Shown here one piece after another: positions 24,256 to 35,099 of a stretch of 64,000 nt of DNA. The stretch's first letter is position 1, and each line of letters opens with the position of its first letter. This DNA comes from Ricinus communis (taxonomy: Eukaryota; Streptophyta; Magnoliopsida; Malpighiales; Euphorbiaceae). The DNA lies in assembly GCF_019578655.1 (NCBI RefSeq), contig NC_063261.1, positions 29,429,126 through 29,493,125 of the forward strand, written 5' to 3'. The position numbers and the translations under genes are program-made. Under the pieces are notes generated by a model. It searched no databases and was not told where the DNA came from. It saw only the letters and a list, made by a program, of their open reading frames with translations.

Positions 24256-24444
24256 TGTAAAGAGAGAAAGTTAAACAAAAGCTTGGATAGTTAGTGGCAG
24301 CTTTGTAAATTATGAGATTAGCTAGTTTGCTTAGTTGAGTTGGCGTAAGTCGGTTAGTTTATGTATATATATTTTTATTTCCTTGTATTTTGTAGCATGA
24401 AAGATTAATAAAATCATTATTCTTCATTTTTGTATATGATATCA
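24256..24444 (+). repeat. 3' LTR of Copia element A (189 bp)
   Basis: Starts TGTAAAGAG after the purine tract GAGAGGGG and ends GATATCA. Partner of 8865-9045. Confidence 0.85.
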
Positions 24445-24449
24445 TATGG

Positions 24450-25442
24450 TGGGATTCAATTTTAGTTTTAATAATTTAATAATTTAATTAACATTAACAT
24501 TATCTAATTATTAATCTATAACCTTTCACATATCATGTTTAATTATCATTATGATTTTTAATATATTATGACTATTGATATGTTATATAATTTTTTCATA
24601 TTCATACATCTTGCTTATCATTATTTCATCTATAATTCATTTTAAGTCAACCTTATTCAAAATTAATCCTCAAATATCTCGTTAGTATTGCAATTTTGCC
24701 CAACATTATATACTGCGACAAGTTGGCCAACTTATAATCTTAGTTGGAGAACTAAACGTATGCTAATATAATACCCTTATCTAAAATTGAGAAACTAAGG
24801 ATTTCTTTTGAAATATGAAAAAATAATATAAATAGCCCCTAAAATTTGTATTTAATTTCATTTTGATCACTAAATTTTAAATGGTTAAAATAAATGAATT
24901 AAAGTTTTGTGTTATTGACCTAAATCTGACTTTATGTTTGGAAATTTAAATGGTGAGAGATATGTAGATAAACTTTCAAATATAAATTCTACTTTCTCTC
25001 ATAGTTTCGATACTGTTAGAATATGTTTGGACAAACTCATCAATATGAGTTAGTAAATCAATCGTAGTCTATAATGTCTCCATATTTAAAAGGTTGGAGC
25101 CGGGCAATTAATAAAGCGCTATATTAATTGAGAAATTATACCATATAATAAGTCTTTAATTAAGATATGGAAAAGAAATAAAATAAGAGAAATTTTAATA
25201 AAAAATACTATTAAGTTTTTAGCATAATAGAGGAATTCTATGGAATTCAGTTGGAAATTTTAAATTCGAACTTTCATTTATCTCCTTTAATAAAAAAATA
25301 AAAAAATTATCTATCTACTAACTATTCACTTTTTCATATGTTAATATCTATTAAATTGTCATTTTATTTATATTAGTATTTGACATAAAAAGTAATTTGA
25401 TACGTATCGTAGACGGATAAGAACGATTAAAGATAAATAGTA
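24450..25442. other. AT-rich intergenic DNA between elements A and D
   Basis: No gene or defined repeat seen. Short phrases such as AAATAGCCCCTAAAATTTG near 24832 resemble ends of degraded plant DNA transposons, but no inverted partner or target duplication was found. Confidence 0.4.
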
Positions 25443-25447
25443 ATATC

Positions 25448-25677
25448 TGAAGAAAAATACAAAAAGAAAAAGAAGAGGTGTTTGATAATAACTCTAATCA
25501 ATGATTTTTCATTAATATTCTTATTGATATTTATACAGTATTTGATCTACTTTAAATTTCAAATTATAAACAGAAAATATATAAAAAGATTCATAACAGA
25601 TAAATATCTATAAAGATTTATGAAACAGCTAAGCAATATTATCTCGAAAGGAATCAGTTATAACAGATTCCTTAACA
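25448..25677 (-). repeat. 3' LTR of element D (230 bp)
   Basis: Left copy, nearly identical to 27871-28112. The right copy carries a 12 bp tandem duplication around ATTTGATACAGT that this copy lacks. Confidence 0.9.
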
Positions 25678-26718
25678 TTCCCCCCTCAATCTGTCATGGG
25701 AAGGAGGCTGAACATGCAGATTGCGACGAAAAGTATGAATAACAGCTTTGGCCAAAGGCTTGGTAAAAATATCTGCAGGTTGAGAAACTGATGGTATGTA
25801 ACAAGTGACTAACTGATGAACATCCATCTTTTCACGAACAAAATGATAATCCAAGGAGATATGTTTAGAACGAGAATGAAACATTGGATTAATAGTCATA
25901 TTTAAAGCACTTAAATTATCACAAAAAAGGTTTGGAGGTTTAAGAAGCTGAACTCCCAAATCACGTAGAAGATAAGTGATCCAAGTAATTTCAGCAGTAG
26001 CAGATGCATAGAACGATATTCAGCCTCAAAACTAGAGCGAGAAACAGTGGGTTGTTTCTTTGAACTCCAGGAAATACAATTTGAACCAAGAAAGATACAA
26101 AAACCACTAGTGCTTCGACGAGTTACTTGACAGCCTGCCCAATCAGCATCATTGAATGCATAAAGAGAAGATGGACTGCATGAGAGATAATGAAGACCGA
26201 AGTTAGGAGTTCCCTTCAAATAACGAAGAATTCATTTTGCAGCTTGAAGATTTGCCAAAGTTGGAGAAGAGAAATGTTGACATACTCGATTTACAGCATG
26301 AGTAATATCAAGACGAGTGAATGTCAAGTATTGAAGAGCACCTACAATGCTTCGATATGAGAATGTATCAATAAGAGTAGATTGATCAACATCAGAAGTA
26401 GCCTTTATTGCTTCTGGTGTGGCAGATGATGAGCTATCAAGCATCCCTGTTCGAGTCAAAAGATCATGAATATACTTTCGTTGACGTAGAAAAATACCAT
26501 CATATGATCGTTTTACTTCAATTCCTAGGAAATAGTGAAGTAAACCCAAATCTTTGATTGCAATTCTGTCCCAAGTTGAGTGATTAATTGTTGAATATAT
26601 GATGAATCATTACCCGCAACGAGTATATCATTAATATAAATAAGGAGTATGATCACCATGGAAGAATTGCATAAAATAAACAAAGATGGATCTGTCTTAC
26701 TACAATGAAAACCAATGC
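25678..26718 (-). pseudogene. Late RT and RNase H remnant of element D
   Basis: On the minus strand, GLLHYFLGIEVKRS starts the late RT (26549) and YRSIVGALQYLT follows. RNase H is seen as NDADWAGCQVTRRSTSG and SRSSFEAEYRSM, then FCDNLSALNM and HISLDYHFVREK near 25850-25925. Frameshifts occur near 26230 and 25960. The catalytic RT motif just upstream is altered (YINDI in place of YVDD). Confidence 0.8.
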
Positions 26719-27711
26719 CTAGGTGTGATTGTCATGAAGAGCTGCTAATTCTTCTTTCATTACAGCAACCCAATTTAGATCCTTTAAAGCAGACTTGAGA
26801 GTTTTGGGCTCTACTGGTTTCGATGAGACAACAACTGTTGCATAATCTTTTAAATACGGTGGAGGATGACAGTCACGTTGTGGCTTAGACAAGGCAATAG
26901 GCAATGAGGATGATGGCACATTAGTAGAAGAAGAATCATCAAGAACATCTATGGATGACGGAGCAGTAGATGTTAGGATAGAGGAGGCTGTATTATTTTC
27001 ATCAATAGAGGATGAACTGATGGATATCGACGCAAAAGAAGAATCATCATTGGTTGCATCATTGTCATGAGATTGTAATGGAGTATCACAATAGCCTCGA
27101 TATTTTTCTGGTACATTTGCAGTCTCCACTTGAGCTTGATTAAGGAAATTCTTTTCTTCATTTCGCTGTGTGAGAACAGTTTGTTCATGACCTTGAAGTG
27201 CCATTACAAACTGATTGAAGGATGGATATGGAGGTTTTGTTAGCATTGCTGTTCTGAAGTGCATGTAATCCCCACCGAGACCATGAGCAAATTGGAAAAC
27301 CTGGTCCAAATCCGAGACTGGTTTCTTAATGGCAGCTAGATTGTCACATATTGATTTGAATTCTCTGAGATAATATTCGACAGGGCGAGATCCTTTCTTG
27401 ATCCCCATCAGCATATTTTTAAAATTCCCTTCCTTTTCCACGATATGTGGTAAAAGTTGTTGATCAAGAGAATGCCAAATCTGAGGAGCAGTGTAGTCTT
27501 CTTTGTAGGCCATGCTGATGATTTCTTCTTTCATTATTCCTAGAAGCCAGGATGTGAGAAGGCTATCATTGACTATCCAGAGGCGATAGTTTGGATTGTC
27601 GATCTTCGTTCCTGATGCATCTTCTATTTTGTCTTTAGGTTTGTCACTAGATGAGACATGGTGATAGATTCCAAGGCTCTGAATCAAAGGAATAACCTCT
27701 GAATGCTATAA
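26719..27711 (-). pseudogene. In-frame gag-RT fusion ORF of element D
   Basis: A single open frame of over 320 codons runs from just after a TAG near 27712 to 26719. It opens with SEVIPLIQSLG and the capsid part of Copia gag (YYLREFKSICDNLAA, FAHGLGGDYMHFR). It passes at about residue 200 into a Ser/Thr-rich linker normally found between integrase and RT (SLPIALSKPQRDCHPPPYL). It ends in the first residues of RT (PKTLKSALKDLNW, ELAALHDNHT). The zinc knuckle, protease and integrase are deleted without loss of frame. The usual ATG is missing, so expression is doubtful. Confidence 0.75.
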
Positions 27712-27870
27712 GAGATAATTGGTAAGACTTAACCGAATGGATACTAAGCTGGAACATTGATGGAATTGTTGGATTGTGAGTTCAGGTTCTTTGTCATTAT
27801 GACAAGAAAATGAACAGCAGCAATTTAAAAGAAATGTAGAATATCGATCAGAGTTTGAGCTCTGATACCA

Positions 27871-28112
27871 TGAAGAAAAATACAAAAAGAAGAAGAAGAG
27901 GTGTTTGATAATAACTCTAATCAATGATTTTTCATTAATATTCTTAATGATATTTATACAGTATTTGATACAGTATTTGATCTACTTTAAATTTCAAATT
28001 ATAAACAGAAAATATATAAAAAGATTCATAACAGATAAATATCTATAAGAATATATGAAACAGCTAAGCAATATTATCTCGAAAGGAATCAGTTGTAACA
28101 GATTCCTTAACA
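27871..28112 (-). repeat. 5' LTR of element D (242 bp)
   Basis: Right copy, directly next to the primer-binding site at 27859-27870 and followed by the target duplication atatc. Confidence 0.9.
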
Positions 28113-28293
28113 ATATCAATATGCATAATGCTTGAACATAATAAATAGATATTTAAAAAAGAAAAAAAGAAATACAACATCCAAAAGTTGCTAAATAAAT
28201 ACATAAATAATAATAATAGTATTTTGAAAAGTATCTAAAAGAGATCATCTCATTCATTTTCCAAAACTAAATAAAAGTATGTAATCCAAATAT

Positions 28294-31200
28294 TCAAGAG
28301 AGGCGGTGAAGAGAAGGCTGCAGAGCCAAATAAACTAGATGCCAGCCATTTTGGGAAGGGTGTACCATATCCCAGAACACTGACAACTCTGGGTTATCGC
28401 ATACCTCATACTTCTTTGCCCCATTTTTGTCTACGTCCCCGCATGAGTAATCTCTTGAGACTCCCCTACAACATGGCTTCAGTGGACTTCCATAGTTCAA
28501 GCTTCCTGCAGCTATTGCGGATAGATAAAAGGATTAGGCCAAGGGACAATAGCACATAGCCTCTTTTTTTCTTTAATAAGCAATATGCATTAGTGCTCTC
28601 AATAGTTAGTTAGTAGTTAACATTTTTAATTATTATAAGATATTTTTATTAATTTATATTATTAAAAATAGCATTATAAAATAAATTATACTTTAAATAA
28701 TCATTTAATATACTAATAATAATTGCTAATAAAATTTTACTAAACAGTTTAATTTATCAGCTATCGGCTCCAAGTCGAACTAAATTTTTCAACAATTATT
28801 ACGCAGAAGAAAAAAAATTAAGTGACTATTGTTCTGGCTAGTGATTTAATTTGTACTCCAACAGAATTTCCAATATGTATACTATGCTTAAATTTCTACT
28901 CAAAAAAAATGAAGGAGCCAAAAGTATCACATGAAATGATATTATAAATCAATCATTGAAGGTCTCATAAATTATATATATTTAGTTAAATTTCATGCTT
29001 ATAAGTAGACGTGACCACGTTTTTATTCCTTCCAAGGGGACTGGAACCAGCCTTAGAAAATCGGGCCAGTTTCAGCTCCAGTTTCAATTTTAGTTCAGAA
29101 AAAATTACAGCTTCAAACAAAATCAGAAGAAATTAAGGTTTCAAACCAGAAGCAAGCTAGCGGTGCTGGTATGATTTTTCTATGGACTCAAACGAGTTTG
29201 GGGTTAGGTCTACGCATGGGAATAATATATATACCTGTCCGGCGGGCTTCGCTGAATGCAGACATGAATGCGCTATAAAGATCCAAAATTTCGTATACAA
29301 CATGTTTCTGACTCTCATTGTTCAGCTTTTGCACTGCCTGTTGCAATATCAGGTTGTGGAACTCTGAGGCAGCATTCAAGCTTTCACTGCAATTTTGATA
29401 TGAAGATGAAGCAGCCAATTCAGGCAAGCACCCTATCGGCTGCAATGATGTGACTGCTACCTTTTGCACTCCAAGACCATGGATTCGTTTTAGATTAGTG
29501 GAAAGTTGTTTGATAAGCGATGCAGTGAAATTTGACATATCCTGTGCTTTGTAAGAAATATGACAAATGGTGTATTAGTTTAGCATACTAGAGATGCGAA
29601 GACATACATAAAAATATATTTATATATTAATTTCACTTTTGTTTAATGACCATCAAGAAAATAATATAGTGAAAATGATTTGGTTTTACAAATTTTCATG
29701 TTTTAAAAATATAAATTACGATTAGAAAAGGTTTATCCCAATGGTCAATTATCTCCTTTTATTAAGAGCATAACTAAAATAGCTATTAAGATTTAATTTT
29801 ATTAGTCATTTGGTTGTATTTTGCACCGGTCGTTTTTATTATATGATTATGAAATCAAATGTATAAATAAAATTTAATAAAATTTTAAATATTTAGTTTT
29901 TTCATTATATTTTAAAATACAAGTAAATTAAATATTTTTTATTTTTCTTCTTAACTTTTTCAATATTTTAAAATTTTATTAGTATACTAATATAAAAAAA
30001 TTACTATAGTAATAATCATTAATTAATTCTAATATTATATAAATTAATACTATCAATATAATTGATATTATTATTTTTAGAATTATAAATAATTACATAA
30101 CTAAAAAATAATTTATTAATAAATATTATATTTAAAATATTATATTCTAAAATTAAAATTATGATCTAATTAGAAATTAATTATTAGTTATTATAATATT
30201 AAAATATAATTAATATGCTATTTTTATAATAATCATTATCTAATTAGAAAACAAGTTTATTATTATTATGATATTTTCTAGGATTAAAATCAATATCTAA
30301 TTAGGAATATAATTTATTAATCAATAAATTAATAGAAAAAACTATAAAATTATGCGTAAACTTGAATTTCATATGTCAAAAATAAGTATCCATAACAAAA
30401 TAGAAATTTTATATATAAAAAAAATAAACACATATTAAAAAAAATTTAAGTCTCAGAAATTAATATATTATTAAAAAATAAGTTATTTTGAACTAAATGA
30501 AATCATATTGTATATATTAAAAGTACACTATATAAGAAATTTTGATAGAGTTCAAATGAAGTCTAGTATAAAAATGATACCAAATAAGGGGGATAGAAGC
30601 AAAATTAAGTGGTTTATAAGATCCAGAAACAGAAAATTGCTACATAAATGTAAGTATAAATAAAGGATATAGTTCAGACTGTAAATTAAACATAAAATCA
30701 CTTGAGAAATGGAGTTAACATCCATCTAAACTTACTATGGATCAGTCTGAGATTCTGAAGATCAAAACAAAATAATTGAAATAATTTAGGGTTGAAACTA
30801 AACTTTTTGAAAGGAAAAAATAAAAATTTAAAAATAAAAGAATGTAACCATATACAGTATTCTCTAAAATGAAATATTAAATAAAAGAACTTTAAAAGAA
30901 AAGTATATATATATATATATTAATCGAATATTAATTAATACATAATCGATCGAAAACTACTTAAAATAGAAAATATTTCTTTTGTTTTTAAGAAAATAGA
31001 CATCAAGTAACTTTGTAATACATGTCAATAATATTCTTTGTAATGAAGGAACAGAAAACCTACCATGAGTATGTAAATTAAAAAGAAAAAAAGTTAGTTT
31101 ACCAAACTCACCTCAAGGGCTCCATTTTTATAAAGATAAGTATTGTAGTCATTTCCTGCTACTGATACAAAGGCAACGGAAAATTTAAGGTCTTGTTTGG

Positions 31201-31891
31201 TGTACACTTTTTCTTCTAGTAGCTGTTGAAAAAAGTTGATTTGGGTGGCCATTTTTGGTGCGTTGTTTAAAGTGTCAAACACACCAGTTCCTCCATATGC
31301 AAAATTCATTCCAAATTGTAGACGAGATCCTTTTCTACTTTTCCACCGTTGGTATGGTTCTGGAGATTTTATCCCAAGATTTGATGCTGTATTTATCATG
31401 TAATTCAAACATAAAAATAAAAAGACAATTAAATAAATTAATACTTTTTTCTATTACATGAATATTATATGTTAAAAATATTGTAGAGGGAGGGAGGGAG
31501 GAAGCACCTAAATAATCTGTTAAGATGCGACCATCGGAAAATCGACCGGCCGGTTTACCAGGAAATGTAATTCCATAAGGCTCTTTCCATGAAATTGCAG
31601 GCTTTTCCCAGTTTCCAGTATCAGCATATGAGTCTCCAAAAGCAAAAAGCTTCACTGAGTTGTTGTGCTGCTGTCTGTGTGATGCTTTCACTGCACTACC
31701 TTCTGAAATTTAGCAAGGCAGTAAATTAATAAAACAATAAATTATGTCTGAGATTTTTCTTTTAAGAAAAGGAAATGATTATGAAAGATTACAGGTTCCT
31801 TTGCAGTGCAGATAAATTGAAATTCACCTGGAAATATATAAATGAAGCAGAATAGGGCATAAAAGAGAACGAAGTTAATTTGTTTATTCAT
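28294..31891 (-). CDS. GDSL esterase/lipase (copy 2), 5 exons, 350 aa
   Basis: Paralogue of the gene at 531-5491. Exons on the minus strand are 31891-31828, 31702-31508, 31386-31112, 29541-29235 and 28505-28294. All junctions are GT..AG and phases match, giving 351 codons with the stop. Residues 1-22 form a hydrophobic signal peptide, so secretion is expected. Block I is FAFGDSYADTGN with nucleophile Ser46. Block II is NFAYGGTGVFDT near 114-125. Block III is AGNDY with Asn165. Block V is WDMVHPS with Asp326 and His329. The catalytic set is complete. An intron after Glu178 (29542-31111) is absent from copy 1. The exon 2 acceptor could also be 12 bases further in without loss of frame. A TATA box lies about 50 bases upstream of the ATG. 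The substrate is unknown. Confidence 0.9.
29812..30466 (-). mobile_element. Helitron-like AT-rich element in an intron of GDSL copy 2
   Basis: The reverse complement shows the same landmarks, in the same order, as the three units in GDSL copy 1: a start near TCTGAGACTT, a TTTGACATATG stretch, ATTCAAGTTTACG, ATAATTTTAT, an AT-rich body, then GTGCA and a GACTAAT end. The start TC and the position of the end fit the Helitron pattern, but the terminal CTAG is mutated. No coding sequence is present. Confidence 0.5.
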
Positions 31892-31937
31892 TGAGGAAGG
31901 GATTGAAGGTTATAGCCCTAGAGGTGATGTCTGTACA

Positions 31938-31948
31938 TATATATAGAA
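31938..31948 (-). promoter_or_regulatory. Putative TATA box of GDSL copy 2
   Basis: On the minus strand, CTATATATAT lies about 50 bases upstream of the ATG at 31891. That spacing would leave a 5' UTR of roughly 20-25 bases. Confidence 0.45.
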
Positions 31949-32077
31949 AGGTGGGATACTTCATACTGCATGACAAATGTCACATGTGGAGAGTTTCTAT
32001 TAGTTCCTTTATCAACCTATCAAATAATCAGTTGAGCTATATGCTTACTCCAGCCATGAGAAGTAAAGTTTATCATG

Positions 32078-32083
<6 letters not shown>

Positions 32084-32124
<41 letters not shown>
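32084..32124. repeat. (AT)n microsatellite, about 20 units
   Basis: Perfect alternating A and T over 41 bases, upstream of the GDSL copy 2 promoter. Confidence 0.9.
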
Positions 32125-32125
<1 letters not shown>

Positions 32126-32329
32126 TGGGATAGTTAATTTAAAAATTAAGTCTTTTTAATTATTTTTATGACTCCTCGGAACTCAAAGAAATGTGAGATA
32201 AGTGAATCCATCCTATGGAGTCACTTGAAGACTCAAAAAAAAATTATTTCTTTATCTTATTCTAAATTAGAATTGAAAATAAAAAATATTTATATAATAA
32301 AATATGAGATTAATTAGAATTCTTTCTAA

Positions 32330-32950
32330 CACTTTTTTAGGAACTAACCAATAGAAGTTTAAATTTTTTATTTCTATATGTTGGTCGAACCAATGACTAT
32401 TCACAATCCCATAACTGAATCAATTATATACGATTTTAATACTCAAAAAATATTATGGTAAAACTTCGTTTGAAATGATGAAAAAGCAACGTGCGACTTG
32501 AAGGATCCGATCAATTGTGGATTCCTACATCCCCCTATTATATATATTATATTTATATAATATGTAGATTATTATATAGATTAATATTATACAGTTGTAT
32601 ATATAATATTACATATTAATTAGCATATATATTACATGATGGAGCTCGAGTAGAAAGTATTAATTTATTTTTTAGGAGCAAGAATTTAGAGTTAGCCTTA
32701 ATCAATAAGTTGGAACCACTTCGGAAGTATATTTTCAATATCAAAATAGAAAGGATGCAGTTCTAGCAAATTTCAAGTCCAAGAATAAGGTTTGTTGGAA
32801 TTGACAAAAATTTTTTGATTAAAAAAATATATCACAAATGAATCAATTGTTAGCCTGATTCTTTAATAGAAAGAAATCATAAAAAGTATATATATTCATA
32901 ATTCAAGTTTAAGTATGTAAATATATTTTTGATAAATCAGTGGCCCTAGT
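32330..32950 (+). other. rps16: Nuclear plastid DNA insertion: rps16 5' flank, exon 1 and intron
   Basis: From about 32330 the sequence reads like the plastid DNA upstream of rps16 (TTGGTCGAACCAATGACTAT at 32382). The rps16 first exon follows at 32455-32490, then the group II intron from 32491, which begins GTGCGACTTGAAGG as such introns do (GUGYG). Intron matches continue past 32640 with GATGGAGCTCGAG and GGAACCACTTCGGAAG. The exon is 36 bases instead of the usual 40, and TGA follows codon 7, so it cannot code. The rest of the intron and exon 2 are missing. The left edge may extend to about 32155. Identification rests on recalled plastid sequence. Confidence 0.75.
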
Positions 32951-33049
32951 TTAGTATATAGTAAAATTAAGTATATTTCTACATTTTTGAATTCTAAAAA
33001 TTACAGTGACTTTTCAATATTTATTATTTATTAAATAAAAATTTTAAAA

Positions 33050-34100
33050 TTTTAAATTAATTTACGTAAAAAAAAAACATCACACAGTGCAGGTAGAGGA
33101 GCGGGCAGGGCCGAGGATGAAGAAACATATTTTTTGCCCTTATTAAGTTTGATCTTCTTTAGCTGCTTCAAATCAATCACTGCTAAAAAGAAAAAGAAAT
33201 AAAAGATCAAATTAGAGAAACATAATTGGAACCAGAAACAACCGAACAAACAAAGGGCTGAGCAGGTATACCTGAAGAGCTATCACCTTGCTCAGCTCTC
33301 TGTTGTTCGAACATTTCAAGTCCAGCCAAAAATTGATTTATAAGGGGAGTAACTGCAAGAGGAGACACTTGTTTTCTAATATTTAATAAGATTTTACGGT
33401 TATTTAGGTCCTCCATAAGGTTCAATTTCAGTTGCTTTCGAGTCGGCAGCACATATCTCTTCTCGAAAGATTGGTGAAGTCTGATGGATGAGACAATAAA
33501 ATATTGATCTCACCAATTATGAATCGAAGAAATAAGACCATCTAAGATTTTGTGACCAGTTCGAGCCCTAAGATAAATAAAAGCATACTCGGGTGCCCGA
33601 GCAACTAAATAGAAGGATGAAAAGAAGTATGGAGTAGGAAAAAAGTTAAGAATTTTACATAGTTGCTTAAAAGCAACTAGAAGATGGATGGAGTTGGGAT
33701 GAACCTGAGCTATAGAAATATTGTTATCTAAGATCACAACTTTGATATAAGGATCTAAAGGTAATCTAAGATTGGCTTTTAAGTGCTCTTCATACAACAC
33801 TATATGGTTTGGTTGAGGAGTGTTGTTACCGAGAAATGCTCGGGACACTCTTTAAGGGCAAATTCAGAGGGGATGTTATATCGAGCTCTAAGATTTTTAA
33901 GGCAAGAAAGGTCCATGGAAGTCGGATAGAGGTGGTGATCATTCTCACCACCTTGAGGAAAATTTTTCAGGTTTTTATCCTCTCCTTGATTAGAGAAGGG
34001 CGCCTTTACACCGATGGAATCGCCGGCGAGATTTTGAGAGAGAGTTTAGTTTGACTCCTCTCTCGCATTTCTAGGACTAGCATTTTCTGGAGATTCCATG
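33050..34100 (-). pseudogene. Plant gypsy-type transposon ORF (Transposase_28-like), frameshifted
   Basis: On the minus strand, a frame with NLRARYNIPSEFALKE leads after a one-base shift near 33800 into HIVLYEEHLKANLRLPLDPY. It continues with QVHPNSIHLLVAFKQLC, and then NWWDQYFIV and further pieces. This order matches the putative gypsy-type transposon domain (PF04195) family, in which LRLPLHPF and QLHPNSWR phrases recur. It lies left of an LTR-like sequence that runs the other way (34343-35099). That fits antisense ORFs placed before the 3' LTR in Tat-lineage gypsy elements. The frame is broken, so I treat it as a pseudogene. Confidence 0.6.
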
Positions 34101-34342
34101 TAGTAAAATGAAATAGAGATAAAATATATAAAAGAAGAAGAGGAGGAAGAAAGACACAGATAAACGAAAGCAAAATTACAAAAAAGACTTACTAGTGAGT
34201 TCTTGCAGAAAACCTTAAAGATAAATCAAGGAAAAGATGCAAAGGGATTTTGGCAAAGTTGATAGCAGAGGAAGAAATGAAGGAAATAGTGAAAAAATTT
34301 AGCAATCTATAGGAGATGCCAGAGGACCAAAATATCCTTCAG

Positions 34343-35099
34343 TGTTGTGACAGAACATTCTAGAACCTCGGGATATAACCGTCTTTCAGCAAAGCATAAA
34401 TGATAAACGGTTGTCATTATGAAAGGTGCGACAAATAAAACATCAGTGGGCATATTAGACATTACGGACATTTGAAATTCAAATAAGTATAGCTAAGCTT
34501 ACCTCCTAACTAAGCGCACTACGTGAGACTAATGCTTTAAAAAAGCATCAAGCTCGCTACCACGCATGAATTACCAAACACTAGTAAAATAAGAAGTACT
34601 AAGCATAAATACTCTTAGACAAAAAGGAGGAGACTAATGATAAATCGAGTACTATAAAGCCAACCTATCCCACCCAGGAGTGACAGGGTTGATTAGAGAT
34701 CGCTTCCCACTATAACTAGGACTCTTAGAGATCGTGTCTTAAGAGGACTCTAGTCATAGAGTCCGATCCGATCTAAAACTCTACTAGTAAACAAGAATAC
34801 AAATTCTAATATGATTAGGACGACTTACAAATATAGAGTTTTTCTCCTAAATGGACTAGAAAATCTTCAATGTCTATATAAGAAATAGGGGCACCGCACT
34901 TGTAGGTACATGCTATCTTATACATTTACACACTTATACACTTTAGCCACTCTTATACAAATTATTGAGTTTATCATCAGAGTAAGTGGCCGGACAATCT
35001 CGTGCGACGCTTTCTAATCATTCTTCCAGATACTCCAAAAATTAAGATCTACCTTCAAAGATCTTTGTTGATAGCTCGCCACAGTCGATTAAGTTATCA
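34343..35099 (+). repeat. Single LTR of a Tat/gypsy-like element (edges approximate)
   Basis: Less AT-rich than the flanks, with a plausible TATA box (TCTATATAAG, 34876) and a downstream CATCAGAGTAAGTGGCCGG phrase near 34974. The latter resembles the conserved motif of plant Tat-type LTRs. It begins near TGTTGTGACAG and ends near TTATCA. No second LTR, primer site or pol was found, so it is a solo or truncated copy. Confidence 0.4.

Larger units (their letters stand above)
8865..24444 (+). mobile_element. Copia LTR retrotransposon A, old, split by elements B and C
   Basis: The outer LTR pair is 8865-9045 and 24256-24444, both starting TGT and ending ATATCA. A primer-binding site TGGTATCAGAGC at 9046-9057, complementary to initiator tRNA-Met, directly follows the 5' LTR. 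A purine tract (GAGAGGGG) directly precedes the 3' LTR. Removing B (9412-14197), C (18124-24186) and their target duplications leaves about 4.7 kb, normal for Copia. Coding order protease, integrase, RT, RNase H fits Copia. All domains carry stops and frameshifts. Flanks are aatag on the left and tatgg on the right (3 of 5 match), so the target duplication has decayed. Its LTRs differ at many positions, more than those of B, C or D, so it is the oldest layer. Confidence 0.85.
25448..28112 (-). mobile_element. Internally deleted Copia LTR retrotransposon D
   Basis: LTRs are 25448-25677 and 27871-28112, starting TGAAGAAAAATAC and ending CCTTAACA. The target duplication atatc is perfect at 25443-25447 and 28113-28117. 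The primer-binding site TGGTATCAGAGC on the minus strand (27859-27870) abuts the right LTR, and a C-run (purine tract on minus) abuts the left LTR. Total length is only 2.67 kb. Gag capsid, a short Ser-rich linker, a sliver of RT, then late RT and RNase H are present; zinc knuckle, protease, integrase and the RT core are gone. It ends about 180 bp from the 3' end of GDSL copy 2. Confidence 0.9.

Noticed and set aside
32084..32124. AT repeats as a possible origin or matrix-attachment site
   Set aside because: Simple microsatellites are common in AT-rich plant DNA and nothing else supports a special role.
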